Below, one piece after another: positions 46,721 through 60,035 of a stretch of 64,000 nt of DNA. The stretch lies in assembly GCA_033239525.1 (NCBI GenBank), contig BSYO01000024.1, positions 13,697,268 to 13,761,267 of the forward strand, written 5' to 3'. Positions within the stretch are counted from its first letter, which is position 1, and each line of letters begins with the position of its first letter. The notes beneath the pieces were generated by a model. The model worked only from the letters and a program-made list of their open reading frames with translations. It did not search any database and was not told where the DNA came from. The DNA is from Nepenthes gracilis (lineage: Eukaryota > Streptophyta > Magnoliopsida > Caryophyllales > Nepenthaceae). A program made the translations under genes and the position numbers.

Positions 46721-46963
46721 TGTCGAAATCCCAGGCATGTCGGCGGGAGTCCACGAGAAGACGTCAGCGTTCTGTCATAAGAACGATATCAACTCATTAC
46801 GCAATGTCCTAGTGAGTGAGCCTCAAATCTATACGCACCTCTCTAAGTCCCCCGAATTTAGTAGGATTAGATCGGTTATCTCACCAGACTACACTTGTTA
46901 CAAAGTTGCTTCATCTCGATGGTCAAACTCTCCTGTTGTCTTTATGCTGCCACTTAGAGCAAT

Positions 46964-47330
46964 TTAGGACATGTAACATGTCCTCCTGGTGATTTGGTCA
47001 CCCAAAACTTCACCAATATTGTATGCTGTTGGAAATTTTATCTCAAGATGTGGTATTAAAGTGACAGTTTCGAACATTGTTAGGCACGGGCGGCCTAATA
47101 TAGCGTTGTGCACGGAAGGCAGGTTGATGACCAAGAATGTAAGTGTACGACTCGCCGTTCTTAGGTATGCGCCCAGGGTGACCTCCAATGGGATTGTTCC
47201 TAAGACAGCTACCGACTCGTTGTCAAGGCCATAGAGCAGGTCTTCATCAGATTTTAATTGACACTTTTTAAACCAAGCTTAAAAAAGGCATTAAGATAAA
47301 GTAAATCTTAAAAACTTTCGTTATCGATGA
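46964..47330 (-). pseudogene. Tat protease remnant
   Basis: FIDNES lies at the place of the retropepsin DNGS active-site turn, and NAILGRPCL is the typical C-terminal block. A frameshift separates the two. Confidence 0.7.
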
Positions 47331-47664
47331 AGACTCGTTTCAGTTGGTAGTCAACGCTACTATCCGAAACGAGTGCGGATACAATAAGGGGATCTACATG
47401 GGGGGAGATTACATGTTCTATGTCATTATCACTAAAGCTAATGATGTCGTCCCCTGTATGTTGCTTCTTCTGCCCAGTCTGCTACTCCTTGCAATTTGCT
47501 AGGGTCTTGACAGGTCAGATTGTGATAATATTGACCACTCCAGTCGCAACCCGTTTTCGTGGTTCGGAAGGCTCTTGTCCTTCCTCACCCGAGGTGTCGA
47601 AACTCTGTCTAACGTTCATAACGAACCTGGTGAGGTAGCCCATCCGAATGAGCTCCTCGATCTC

Positions 47665-48244
47665 CTACTGGAGGGTCTTACAATCCTCCATGGAGTGTTT
47701 ACAAGATCGATGAAGATCACAGTATTTAGTTGGATTTCTTCCCTCCGCTTTCTTAAGTGGTTTGGGCCACTTAATGAACTTCTCCCCAAGGATCTTTATG
47801 AGGATATTGGAGCTCATGTTGGTCAAGGGTGTTAGTTTGATTGGCTCGTAATCCCTTTGTTTCGGTGCTCCGATTCTATGTTGCTTCCTGCAAGAGTCAT
47901 CACCTCCGTTGTGCTTCCTCATTCCTCCAGCCGAGAAAGAGTGAGAATGTTCGGTCCTTTCGGGATGCTTAGCCTCATTGGCCTCTTTAACCACTGCGTA
48001 GGCCCTGGTGATAGATTTCGCTTCCTGAAAGGTCTGTGAATTCTTGTGCACCAAATACTTGAAGAAGTCCCCATATATTAAGGCAGAGATAAAACTGCCA
48101 AGCTTCATCTCTGAGATGAGCTTGGCAGTTTTATCTCTTCCGTGAGTTTGGGAATCCTTTTAGCCTCCACCATGAAGTGACTCAGGAAGTTTCTTGGATT
48201 CTCTCCCTACTCTGCTTAATGTGGGAGAGATGCCATGATTGCTT
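47665..48244 (-). pseudogene. Tat gag C-terminal part fused to the LTR
   Basis: KLGSFISALIYGDFFKYLV and LGEKFIKWPKPLK precede the YCDLHRSCKHSMEDC end motif. Upstream, the frame runs with lesions through NFL-, MVEAKRIPKL-like gag sequence directly into LTR sequence near 48244. The gag N-terminus, primer site and LTR end have therefore been deleted. Confidence 0.78.
48085..48138. repeat. 27-bp near-perfect inverted repeat in gag
   Basis: AGAGATAAAACTGCCAAGCT is followed a few bases later by its reverse complement, with a single-base difference between arms. The arms are about 27 and 26 bp with almost no loop, so the RNA or single-stranded DNA would form a strong hairpin. Confidence 0.9.
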
Positions 48245-49072
48245 TTCTTTCCTGCGGCTGGAAGTGTATTGTAGCAAAAAAAAAGATCAGTGAGCTCTCA
48301 AAAGCTGATAGGGGGAGCTCTCGTAGGCTGAGAGGCTCGGGTTGCTCATAAAGAGCAAAATCTCTAAGTACCAGGCTCACTGGGAACGTAATAGCAGAGA
48401 AAGAGAGCAATAGAAAGCTGATAGCGTGAGAGCTTTTAAAAGAGAAGGCTTTTTGTAGGCAAGTGAGAGCGTGCCTTGAAGTGTAAACTCCAAGGCCTTT
48501 TATAGTTGCTGCGCTGAGTTGTCTTTTTTGTACAGAAGGGCTTGATACCCGCGCTCTATTAGGATCGTTTCCTTTTCTGATGTGCTGCATTTATGACTGT
48601 AACGATCATTGGATTGATTGCTTTCCTTCTATATTCTGTAACCACTAGGGTTTTCAGTAGATATGGAAAGGATTTTGGCGCCTTCCTTCAGGAATGCGCA
48701 TTGATTCTGGGAGAAACCGTTACAACGGAGGTTGCCTTCTATGGAGAACGCGAAATCAAGGGAGAAGAATATTGTTGTACGTAGACGGACGCGTGGGCCA
48801 ATCTAGGTTGGGCCGCGTGAGGCCTAATTAGCAGTCGGTCAACTGGTAATACTTCTGATCAATGAAAATATTGACCGTCTTGCAAGCTTTCGGTCAATCG
48901 GAAGTGTAAACCGTCTTGAGTCCAAGTGGACAATCATACTCTTGGACTTTGACTGGCTCATCGGCCTTTCGTTCGATCAACGGTTGGTGTTGACCATCCA
49001 GGCGCAAATGGGCTGTCGTGGATCTGGGTTGTTCATTCTTCTTGGTCTAGTCCATTACTAGCGTACTCATCA
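48245..49072 (-). repeat. Right LTR (5' LTR), truncated
   Basis: It matches the left LTR from the CTCGTAGGCTGAGAGGCT block (about 48310) and the fuller copies to the GCGTACTCATCA end. The first part, as read on the plus strand, is missing where it joins gag. Confidence 0.82.
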
Positions 49073-50344
49073 TATTTTATTCCCACCTTATTACATTTTA
49101 ACAATCAAATATACCATTAAAGAAAGCTAAAACTCTTCTCCTTATCAGACAACCTTCCACATCCCCTCCTTACTGGTCGCCCTTTTGCCACCAGTACCCA
49201 CCCCTTCCGCAACTAGAGCCCAATCAACCTTACCTAACTTGTCCCTCTACCCTGACCCACTCTAGTGTTGGAATTTAAAGGAAATACACATGCAACCAAT
49301 GCTACTAAACAAATTTAAAGCACACGTCAGTTATTAACCACCAAAAACATACATTAGAAGAAATATAATAATATTTAATATAAAAAATTATTCATAATTA
49401 AGAAAAATCACGAAATAAACTCAAATTCACTATAAATAGTGATATCTTACATAAAAAAAAAAAACTTCTTCTAAACTCCCTTTCCTACACTCAAGTGAAT
49501 AATTGACTAATTATAATCCCTAATACACCTTGCAACCCACTAGAAATGATATGCCTATAAAAAATGAATAATCAAATGATAATACGTTCTAGAAATAATA
49601 TTAGAGTAACATATTCAACTTTAGCGAATAATGAAACTCAAGAGTCGAACATTAACCTGATACCAAAACCCTTCTTCTTCTCTTTTTTCTCTATTCTCTT
49701 ACTTCGTGCAATGCTCCTGTATTATTAAGTGATTTTGGATGCCCTAAATTTATTTCGGGTATAACCATATAATAGTATTAACACACAAATGCCCTTAGAT
49801 GAGTATCTAGCATGATCTCACAGTATAAAAGGTGCACGATCACTCTTTGGACACATATTAAGTGCACCTATTTTATCTCAATTGGGCACAAGCGCCCATC
49901 ATACAACTAGTGCAATATAACTTGTTCACTAGAAAATCCTTTTGCATAACTATACCTCGCATGAACCTCCATTGAACTCTATTATTCAAGCAATTCTCAC
50001 ATAACCATCGTGCGACCCTTGCTTGACATTTTCACTTGAGCGTGCCACAAACGAATGTCTTGTATCTTCCTTATGACTCGTCCATTGGGAGTAGGACACA
50101 TAAGGGAGTTACTAAAACCCAATAAAATTCTCCTCACAACTTTGTAGGGACTCCTTATGTTTTCAGCGACTCTCATTTTTTATCTTTTCACAACTTTCCC
50201 TCTATGAGATTCCTAGTGTTGATCTCCACAAATTTAAATAATTTGTTATTTAATTACTACTAAAAATAGTTAAATAATTATCATAACTAATCATGTGATA
50301 TATTCTCATAAAATAATAAAAGTAGAATTATCTGAGATGTTACA

Positions 50345-52308
50345 CAAGGTGATTCTATTGATTAAATTACTCTAGAGGAATCATTATTTGAGGAACTAAC
50401 ATGAAAATGTGAGCACGAGATTTGGAAGAAATATTTGTATTTATTTGCTCAATAAGATGTATAAATTTTGACAACAAAATTTTTTAAATGGGGGAGAGTT
50501 ATAACTCTTGATTTTTTATCCATGTTTATGATGTAAAAATTATTATACATTACATTAATTTAAAAAATAATTATATAATAAAAATTTTAAAAAAATAATT
50601 TTAGAAAATCAGGTCTAGCACCTGATGGATGCCAGTTTCATGCTTATGCATGTTTTTTGATAGAAGTTTCGCATTTGATAGATGCCTATGAGATGCTCAT
50701 GTGTGATTCAGGAATGCAGACACCTAAAATGCACCTGATACAGTGCTCGTGCATGCATGTGAGGGTGAATGGTGCTTGATATATGTTTATTTGACTCTTG
50801 TGTGCCAACTAAGTATCAAAGGGTTCTTCGCCCGACTTTTTTGTCAATTGCACGAAAAAAAAAGAAAGAAGAAAGAGAAAGAAAATGGAAAAAGAGAAAA
50901 ATAAAGAAAAAGAAATAGCAGGAAAAAGATATTGAAATCATTTTGCATCAAATCTGCTAATTCTAATATTTAAATTAAATATATCTAAGTATATTTTTTG
51001 ATCTATTATTTAATATTTTTAATTTTATTTATGTTTTTTTAGATATACATGCATGTTATCATTTGCACTCATTTTTTGAGTATTATTGTATACATATATA
51101 TTTCATCAAATATTTTGAGAATTTGTCAAGTTTTATGAAATATTTGAAGATTTTGTTTATTTTTGTTGAATTTTTAGATATTGGAAAGACTATGTTTACA
51201 TAGTGAAGTATTGTAAAAAAATCATAAAATATTTATGTATTGACCTGTACATGACTTTCATGCAAGCTTCTAATAAGGACTCTATTTTATTATCTAATCT
51301 AAGTTTTTACTATTTTTAATAGTGTAAATGTTTTACATATTTATTATAGAATCATTCATTCAATAAATGAAAACTATTATAATAAATTAATAGCTTATAT
51401 TTAGACATATTTTATCATATTAGGCACACTTAAAAATATATTTATCATTTATAAGGTAAAAAGTGATATTTAACCCCACTTATAGGGATTGCTATGTAAA
51501 TCATCCGCTATGGTTCTTAAATAATATTATATCATCCTTAGGTTACCTAAAATATAAATAACCTATTCTTCAAAGTTCACTTTTTGATTAGTCAATTTGC
51601 GAATCATTGCTCATTAATTCTCAAATTTTAACCTACATTATATTTTATATTTTGAAATATTTTAGACTTCTGAATTTTAAAATTTGCTTGCAATTCTTCG
51701 AATTGTATAATTTTATAGGTATATTATATGAAATAATTATTTGAAACATGTTTAATAGAAAATTTGACATTTTAAATTTTGCATGCATTTTGTAATTTTT
51801 TCCATCCTACCATTTGTTTTACTAATAGGTATATATATATACTGAACATTTAACTCATGATTTATAATTATTTTTAACCCTTTCAAATTAACAGGATACG
51901 AATACTCACTGAATATGAACAGAAAATTATTAAAAACTCTTGTTTAGTCGTATTTATAATTTTAATGAATGATTTGGGATTTTATATTATGATTCTATGT
52001 ATATCTTAAGTTACCCATTGTTTATTATTTTGGGATAATGTATCAAATAAAAGTTATATATGGTTTTATTTTGTGATATATTAGGTATTTCATTAAATAT
52101 TTTTTCTTATAGAAATATATGATTTGAGTAGATACTTTAAAAATTTTCGGAGGGGTAGTTTAGTCAATCATGTGACCATAGTAAATTTATGATTAATTAT
52201 ATTATTTTGGTTTTGTATGTAATAGCCTTAATTATTGAATTTTTATCATTTATAGGTTATTAGTTTTAATATTTTTATTATTATAACTATTGTATCATGA
52301 TCGTAACA
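50345..52308 (+). mobile_element. 3' end of a Del/Tekay-like chromovirus: PPT and 3' LTR
   Basis: TTTTGACAACAAAATTTTTT followed by AAATGGGGGAGAG (50486-50498) is the usual pol end and polypurine tract of this lineage. The LTR then runs from 50499 (degraded start TTATAACTC) to CGTAACA at 52308 and has landmarks of the solo LTRs at 27979 and 31279. Upstream pol and the 5' LTR are missing. The LTR end abuts Copia gag. Confidence 0.7.
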
Positions 52309-52493
52309 TCAAATCTTATCACTTCCCTTCTGCCTAAATGTCTATAAGTAAAGGAAGTGATGAGTTCATCAAGATTGAGCATATCTTTCCTGAATAATAA
52401 TATCTTAAAAATACAAACGTAAGAGGCCAACAAAGAAGTCAGTAATACCAACACCTTTTCTTTATCAATGATCTTTTCATCGAACACTGACAT
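52309..52493 (-). pseudogene. Copia gag fragment
   Basis: Minus-strand DKEKVLVLLTSLLASYVCIF resembles the UBN2-type gag block DKEKALVLLTSLPASY. It is cut by the chromovirus LTR end at 52308. Confidence 0.65.
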
Positions 52494-53800
52494 TTGTATT
52501 AAAATTCAATTGAGCTCATTTAAATATTTTTCAAAACTTCCCTCTTCCAATAACCAAAGGCCATAAAAATTCTTCTTCATATTAAATCTCATCATCAAGA
52601 ATTTGAATTTATATTGATTCTTAAGTTTTATTCAAAACTTCACTAGATCCGATAAATTAATAACTTTTCAAAAGGCAAAATACATAAGATATAATTTAAT
52701 TGTGTAATTAAAATTTTTTTTATATATTGCCACTCTTTATCTTTCATCTTCTTTGGCTTTTCTTCATTTTCCTGTAGTGCTTTCATAGTTTATTCTCGGT
52801 CAAAACATTTCTCTCATTTTCACCACAAAATAAAATTAGTTTACCCATGAAATTGCTCAATATAGAATCGAAAGCTTCTTTATATTAATGCCATCAAATC
52901 ATAATTTTCACAACCCTAAAAAATCTACTTTTTGATATCACTTGTTAGGATTTGATGGAAATATGCATACAATAGGTGTAGCGGATCAAACACAAATCCT
53001 CATCAAATGTCACCAGCTAAATACTTGAGTACATGGAATACAATAATATTTAATATAAAAAGTTCTTCTCATTTGAGAAGAAGATTATGGGATAAATTAT
53101 AAATAAACTCACTATAATTAGTGACTAATTATAAAAATAAAACCTTTTAAAATTTTTTCATTACAACCAATTGAATGACTGGTTGAATACAATCACACAC
53201 TTAACAACCCACTAATGAAGACACATCGAAAAAATAAGCAATCAAATAAAATATATCCTATAAACAGTAATAAAATAATATGCCCAACCTTGACGAAGAA
53301 TAAAATTTGAGTTGGACATCAACCAACTCCCAAATCCCAAATTCTTCATCTTTTCCATTTTCTTTCCTCTCTTCCATTTGATGCCACCTTATATTATAAA
53401 ATGATTTTGGACGCTCTAAAATCATAGTAGGCATAACTTTATAGTGATATTAATATATGAGCATTTCTCAAGTGTGACCTCACTAGATAAACAACGTATG
53501 ACCATCCCTTGGGCACGTCAAGTGTGCATATTTCTCAACTATACAAAAGCACCCATAGCATGTTATCAAGCATGGATACCACTTATATATTGGAAAAAAC
53601 CTGTTACTCAACCGCATCTTACATAAATTTCACATGAAACTCCAATGAGCTCCTTCGTTTGCACAACCTTGCACTACTATTAGACTTAACATTTTTGCTC
53701 GAGCATACAATGCAAAAACATCATGCATCCTCCTATGACCTCTTTATTTGGTACGAGATTTATAAAAGAATAACCTAAAAGTTAACATCTAGGAGTTCGG

Positions 53801-56800
53801 GGGAGCTGATGGGAATGAGCACTTGAGGTTGGACTTCGAAACCACTTGATCTTTATTAACCTTCATTTTGACATCGATGATGAGAACTTCTTCTTTCAGT
53901 TTGTGCATACTGAATATATAAATTTGTGATTCAATGGAGAATTAATCCTAAATTGACATGATTATTAATACAATTATGATTTTGATATGTGATGTTTTGA
54001 ATTGGACTCTTAAATCTTTCAATCTAAATCCTACCTCACAAATCAGAATAAGTGTTCTAGAGAAATTTAGAATCATTCTTTTAATTATCCTCTAATATTT
54101 AAGATAACCTTTTAGGCTCAACAATTTAAGTTAGAAAGATAAAGAACGAGAAAGAGATATAGAAAAGTGTGGAGGATTGAGTTCTATATTTTGTCAAAAG
54201 CTGAGGTGTTTGGAGAACAGCCTCCAGACCTCTTTATGTAGAGGTTAAGAGTTGCAAAACTAAACATCCAGAGCTTGTTTGATTTTCTGGAAATCAAGAT
54301 TCTCTAATGCTGATTCTGTAGATAATTATTTTCTCTTCGATATCGAATGTTCAATCAATCCCCACTCCACGGTGAGGGCAAGGATATTTATGGTGACTCT
54401 AGCATTGATCGGGTTGTTCCCAACCGTTCTAATCATTTTATTCAATAGGCACCATGCACGTTCTCAACAGTGGGAGAAGTTCAAACATGTCAAGTCATAG
54501 TAGTCATATAGTGCATTAGAGGGGTGATCAGCCAGAGTGTAGAACACCAATTAAGTGCATGGAGTTGGTTAACCTTAAGTGTAGAACACCAATTATTATA
54601 TCTAATTTCATCACCATAAGACACATATAAGCAAAAATTTATCATATCATTGACACAATTCATTGGAATTCGTTTACAGCTATGACAAGTGAATAATATC
54701 TTAATGAAAGCTATATTTCTAGTACTCCTTAAAATCTTATTTTTAAACGATTTTTAATTTATACAAAAATTCTCAAATTACACCCTTTTTTCCAACAATC
54801 TTAAAACATTATTCTAACAATCATTATTCATCACATGATTTAATGTATATACTAATGCTTTAATTTATTAGATTATTGGATCAGAGCGGGCTACGTGTTT
54901 TGGATATGTTTCATAAAGAAATTGTTTTGGGTCAAAGATGTTCAGCCTAGTGCCATGGCAATCCGACGGCCACTCATCACCCACACCTCCGCCACCGGAA
55001 ATCAGTCGACGGATCATCGACCCCTTACATGCCGACGGTTAATGGCGTTTACCGATGGTTGTGGCGTTGGGAGGCAGAGGGGATCAGCGGTCGGAAGTTG
55101 TCGGCGTTAGGTTGTATTTGCAGGTAATTGGTGAAGAAGAAAAGAACAATAAGAAATAAAACGTTTATTTTTCCTTTTGGTTTCATTTATTTAAATGTAT
55201 TTAACAGCTTAAAATGTTTGGATTTGAATTTATTGTTAGTGGTCATGTCAAATTTATTTAAATTTTTCAATAAATATTGTTGAACTCAAATTTGTAAGAC
55301 TCTTGGCCACGAATTTAATCCGAAAGAGTTTGTTATTTTTAATAAAAACTTATCCCCAATTTAAATGATTCCTATCATTTATTATGAGGAGACTTTGCTT
55401 CAAACTTCATTCTTATTTCCATAGTTATTTTTCAATTTTATTGAGGGCTTAATTATTTATGATTGACAATATAGTAATGTTAGTGCATCAAACTTTCAAA
55501 TTCCCGTCAAGACTTTTTATGCCATTGGGGATATAGAATATGCAAGAATTATTAGATGACATATATATATTGTGATTTGTATAAGACTATATATTGTAAT
55601 ATTCTAAATTAAGTATATTGACATATGTGAATAATTATATAAAATATTCTTAGAAATGATAAATAGGTCATGCCACCCATGGCACGACATGTCCCACAAT
55701 AAATAATATTGAGATGTATATAATACGGCATAATACTTGTCAAAGCGTAAATTAATCAACCCATTATACGATTAAACAGTGCCAACTCATCGGCTAAAAT
55801 TTTATTTATATATTAAACAATCATATGGCCATTAAAATTCAACAACCCATAACCTTTGAGGAGGGAGTCAGAGATGAAAGTGGGAGATCAAACCCTCTCC
55901 CTCACACATTTTCAAACACACACACACACTCTCTCTCTCTACTTTCGCTTCTCTCTACTATTTTACAATATATAATAATTGATATTAGTGGATACTTATT
56001 GATATATTTATATTATTTTTATTAATTTTTATTTATAATTTATATATTAATATTATAATTTTATAAGTTAATTATTACTTATAAAATATATTTTTTTTAT
56101 TTTGATAGTGAAAAAAATTTTAAAATTATTTCAATATTTTTATATTGATTACATAATATAATTAATAGTAGTTCTAAACTACTAAAATTATAACCTACCT
56201 TAGATATGATTACTTCTTCTTTTCGTTCTAACTGCCCCCTAACAAACATTCTAGTCTTGTGTAATAATTTTTTAAAATTAAATTAGTTAACAATTAAGAA
56301 CGAACTATTTATGAAAAATATAAAAATAATTATAATTATAAAAGTTTTAAAATTATCGGATACTTAAAAAGACATCTAAAAATATGAAAGATAATAGTTA
56401 TCCTCAATTGAAATTGAACAAATATTTTTTGGTAACACGGAGTTATAATTTTTTCAGTATGACCAGATAATAAATCAAAAAGAATTAATAAAATATTTAT
56501 TGTAGTTGGAGGGCATTTTCTAATGATAGAAGATTATAAATTTAAAAGATTTGTGTAGAAATATATACAACCCAATATGTAAAAATATCCTGAGATATTA
56601 TTAAAGGTAAAGCTATTCATTTTTTAATAATTCAAGTATTAATTAATTTTAAAATTAATACATGTAAAAATTAATATTTTTTAACTATTGATATATACTT
56701 ATTAAGTAATAATTTACCTCATATTTATATTATATTATATTTTAAAAAATTAACAATTATAAAAAATTTATTATTTTTTAAGTTTTTGAACATTCATACT

Positions 56801-56824
56801 ATTTTTATAATTTCTAAAATAATT
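53801..56824. other. Intergenic spacer
   Basis: Mostly AT-rich. A GC-richer island at about 54880-55110 has an open plus frame but no recognisable domain. A CA/CT microsatellite lies at about 55916-55940. No gene can be supported. Confidence 0.5.
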
Positions 56825-56829
56825 AATAC

Positions 56830-57713
56830 TGTTGCGTACCGGTTTTCGGGGTCCGGAGCAACATAAGAGTTTGAAATTTGGAGTTAGAGAGAGAGAGTGA
56901 TGAGACCGAATTTTTACGTGAAAAACCTCCCCTTAAAATGAGGAGGAAAAACCACGAGGCTTGGAGCCTGAAATGGATTTTCACTAGTTGATCACTTGTG
57001 GCGTACAAAATACAGAGTGGGGAGGAAAACCCTCTTTTTTTCTTCTTTTATCTCTTTTACTGGCCCAGGAGGGAGGTCCAGAGAATCCTAGATGCTCCAA
57101 GAGATGTCGAGAGAAAGGTCCAGCCCCCCGCACCGTGGGGCTCTAAGTGAGTATTTATAGAGGAAGGTGGTTGTTGAAGATGTCCACGTGGCTACTGGCA
57201 TGCCCATGCGGCTACTGAGGCCTACTGGGAGGGCGGCCACCTACTCCGCTGACACAGCCATACTGTGTCAGGCATGTTGGCGTGTGCAAGAAGCTAGCTG
57301 CCAACGGCGCTGACTGGCCATACCTTGCCAGGAATGCCAGTCTTGAAGTGACAAGGTATGTTCTGAGGTTTGGCGGTGGCGTGACACATGGGTTGCGTGT
57401 CCTTTGGTGACTGTGAAGCTGAGCTGGCATTCTCAGACATTTGGGAGAGTCCTCGTTCCTTTCTGGCCTTATTATCCTTTGGATGAGTCCGTGTACTATA
57501 TGCCATGTTATGCTTGTTCTCGGACAGGATGAGAGGGTTCTCGGTCGTTAACTGCATTAGTGACTTGCTAAAGGTTTTAGGGCCAATTGTGGAATGTCCT
57601 CGGGCTTATTTCTCCTTACGCGGTCTTGGACAAACTAACAACTTGGGCCTCTCGGGTCAAGTACTCGCCCACCTGCCCGTCCTTTTAGAGACCCCGGGTA
57701 TTGGAACCCAACA
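56830..57713 (-). mobile_element. Solo LTR related to Tat family A
   Basis: An 884-bp unit with TGTTGCGTACC and GGAACCCAACA ends and a perfect target duplication AATAC (56825-56829 and 57714-57718). It shares the start, end and AGGAAAAACCACGAGGCT block with the LTRs at 7499 and 12698 but is clearly diverged. Orientation is by analogy with that element. Confidence 0.9.
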
Positions 57714-57718
57714 AATAC

Positions 57719-60035
57719 TATTATAAATAAATTTAAAATACTTAATAAAATTTTTTTCAATTACTTTTCATAATACTTCAAATACTAGTTCTGACAACTT
57801 TTTTATTTAAATTATAATTTTTTAAATTTTGAATAATAAATTATTCCATTACAAGTTGTGTATGTTACATTATTAACTTTTATATTAAAAATATTTTATA
57901 ATTTATTTCATCATATATAGACAAAATAAATAATATTGCCGTATTTATTAGAATTCTTTTCAAAATAATAATTTAATACATTATAACAGCAAAATAAGTT
58001 GACTTACAATAAGATAAACATTATCCAACAATAAAAATAGAACTCAATGTAATAAATATTCAGGACCACGTATTCTTTTTATTTTGCTTTATCCATCTTT
58101 AATAATAAAAATATCTTAAAGATCGAGTTGATTATAGCTATTGATAGGGAGATAATTGAAATAATTAAATATTTTTTTAAATATTTTATTAGCCAATAAT
58201 AAAAATTTATAGATACCTATTACACCACCTAAAATCAATTGTTAAGCCAATCATTATCATTTACTAATATGATTATACTTTTTTAGGTGATTATGATTTT
58301 TATCAAATAATATTGTTAATAGAGGTAAATATATTAAATAAAATTTATTTAAATAATTTTAAGTAGATGTTAAATTTATTAAAAATATTATATTTAATAA
58401 TATTATATTTAACTATATATTTTTTAAAAAAATTAAAATATTAAAAAAATCTTTTGATGTTAGCATGTCTCATCATAATTATAAATTTTTTTATAACTTT
58501 TTTGCGGGATATATATCTATCTTAAATAATTCTATACCAATATAAGGGTGATCGACAGTATAAAAAAATAAATACTCATATGCACCACAATCAATAATGC
58601 AATTATCCACTCTAATAAAAGAAGCAAGTAGTAATAGAGATAACTAACAAAATTTACATTTTATGATACAGATTTAACATAAAACACTATCAAGTAGTAA
58701 AAATACAATATCTGCTAAACTTTTACAGTACTTACAGTCAAACCATATTTTTATCATTACAAGTAGTAGCTCAAAGTTTTAAACTTTAGATTAATTAAAA
58801 ACTAATGAATACATATTTTTTGTGCTCATATAGACCCTTTAATCCCATCAACAAGTACAATATTATTAAAATAATTCTTCAACATTAAGGGTCAAGTAGT
58901 TGAAACAAAAAAAAATATAATAACACTATAGATTATAAAAATATATATCCTTTTTAATAATTGATAAGATATAAAATATCATGTTAGAAATTTAACCATT
59001 TTAAATTTTAGCAAAAAAAAAAAAATGACTCTACAAGTAATGGTAGTAAAAATATAAGTGAGGTATAAAAATAAATGAGTTATTATTAAATATAATATTT
59101 TACTTTTATAAATCATAATGTAAAAAATATTAAATAAAATATAATATATTTTTATAGTATTTTATGTAATTTTATTTTTTAGTATTTTTTTATATTTAAA
59201 TTAGGACCATGTCTAGCATGATATGATCCAAAGGTACACCTAACCCAATATGTATGTCTTGTATCATACTAAGTACCACCGATAATAAAAACATGTCTAG
59301 GTTAAATAAATGTGACAAAATTTAATTAAAGAATAATAATTATTATCTAAATAATTTAAATAATTATTTAATTTCTATAGTTTATCTATTAAATTTTCTT
59401 TACAATTATCAATCAATATGAAAGCTTCCCTGTTAATAAGACAATAACAGGTCTCTCAATATAACTTATCCTGAATTTAGTATTATTTGGCAACGTTGAT
59501 TGATGTTGGGCTCTTGGGTCAAACTGATTTCGCCTGCGATTCACAATCGTTGTAGGTAAACACTCCTTGAAAAACCCTATCACATTTAATTGGGATTCTC
59601 ACTGCTATTTTATTTTGTTAGTAGATAGCGATAAAATAAAAATAAAACATGGATTAAATATGAATTATTACTAAAAATAAAATAAATATAAATATTATAT
59701 CGTCTAATTTATGCACAAAATTACACTAGTCACAGATTTCGTTTAATTTTTTTTCTGGCATACTTTGAGAGTTTCCCTTAAATCGTCCTGAGCCCTACTT
59801 TTGAAATTTATTATAAAATTTCAAACACGACTTCAAGGATGGAATTTTGGGTTATTTGGTCATCAATCTAAAACAGATTATTAAAATTTGAATGTTTCGA
59901 AAAAAAAAAAATTGGCCTATTTAATTTTATTTTTTAAAATATTTTTAGATAATAGTTATTACTCACATTTTAATAGAAAATATACCGTTACAATTAAAAT
60001 AAGCAAGGACTTCTTCTGCAACCCTAGGTAGGGTT
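57719..60035. other. AT-rich spacer and probable CCD4 3' flank
   Basis: Very AT-rich, with no supported coding frame. The last few hundred bases are probably the 3' UTR of the minus-strand CCD4 gene. Confidence 0.5.

Larger units (their letters stand above)
40022..49072 (-). mobile_element. Decayed Tat-type gypsy retrotransposon, family B
   Basis: LTR remnants at 40022-40544 and 48245-49072 belong to one family. On the minus strand, right to left, gag, protease, RT, RNase H and integrase pieces occur in normal gypsy order (RT before integrase). An antisense ORF lies on the plus strand next to the left LTR. The left LTR has an internal deletion of about 430 bp. The right LTR is fused to mid-gag with loss of the primer site and gag N-terminus. 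Flanks TATAC and TATTT do not match well. Dense stops mark it as old. Confidence 0.85.
49266..53800 (-). mobile_element. Old Copia remnant with nested chromovirus 3' end
   Basis: Two diverged similar stretches, 49266-about 50340 (TGTTGGAATTTAAAGG start) and 52944-about 53800 (TGTTAGGATTTGATGG start), share AATACAATAATATTTAATAT-like and TGATTTTGGA-GC blocks and look like LTRs. Inside the right one the minus strand AGTGATATCAAAAAG resembles a Met-tRNA primer site. A Copia gag piece lies at 52309-52493. Outer right edge uncertain. Confidence 0.55.

Noticed and set aside
54279..54500. 73-codon frame with a hydrophobic stretch
   Set aside because: Isolated in AT-rich spacer with no supporting features.
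54895..55110. GC-richer plus-strand frame of 71 codons
   Set aside because: No family motif, no splice partners and no start context; may be a host exon scrap but cannot be supported.
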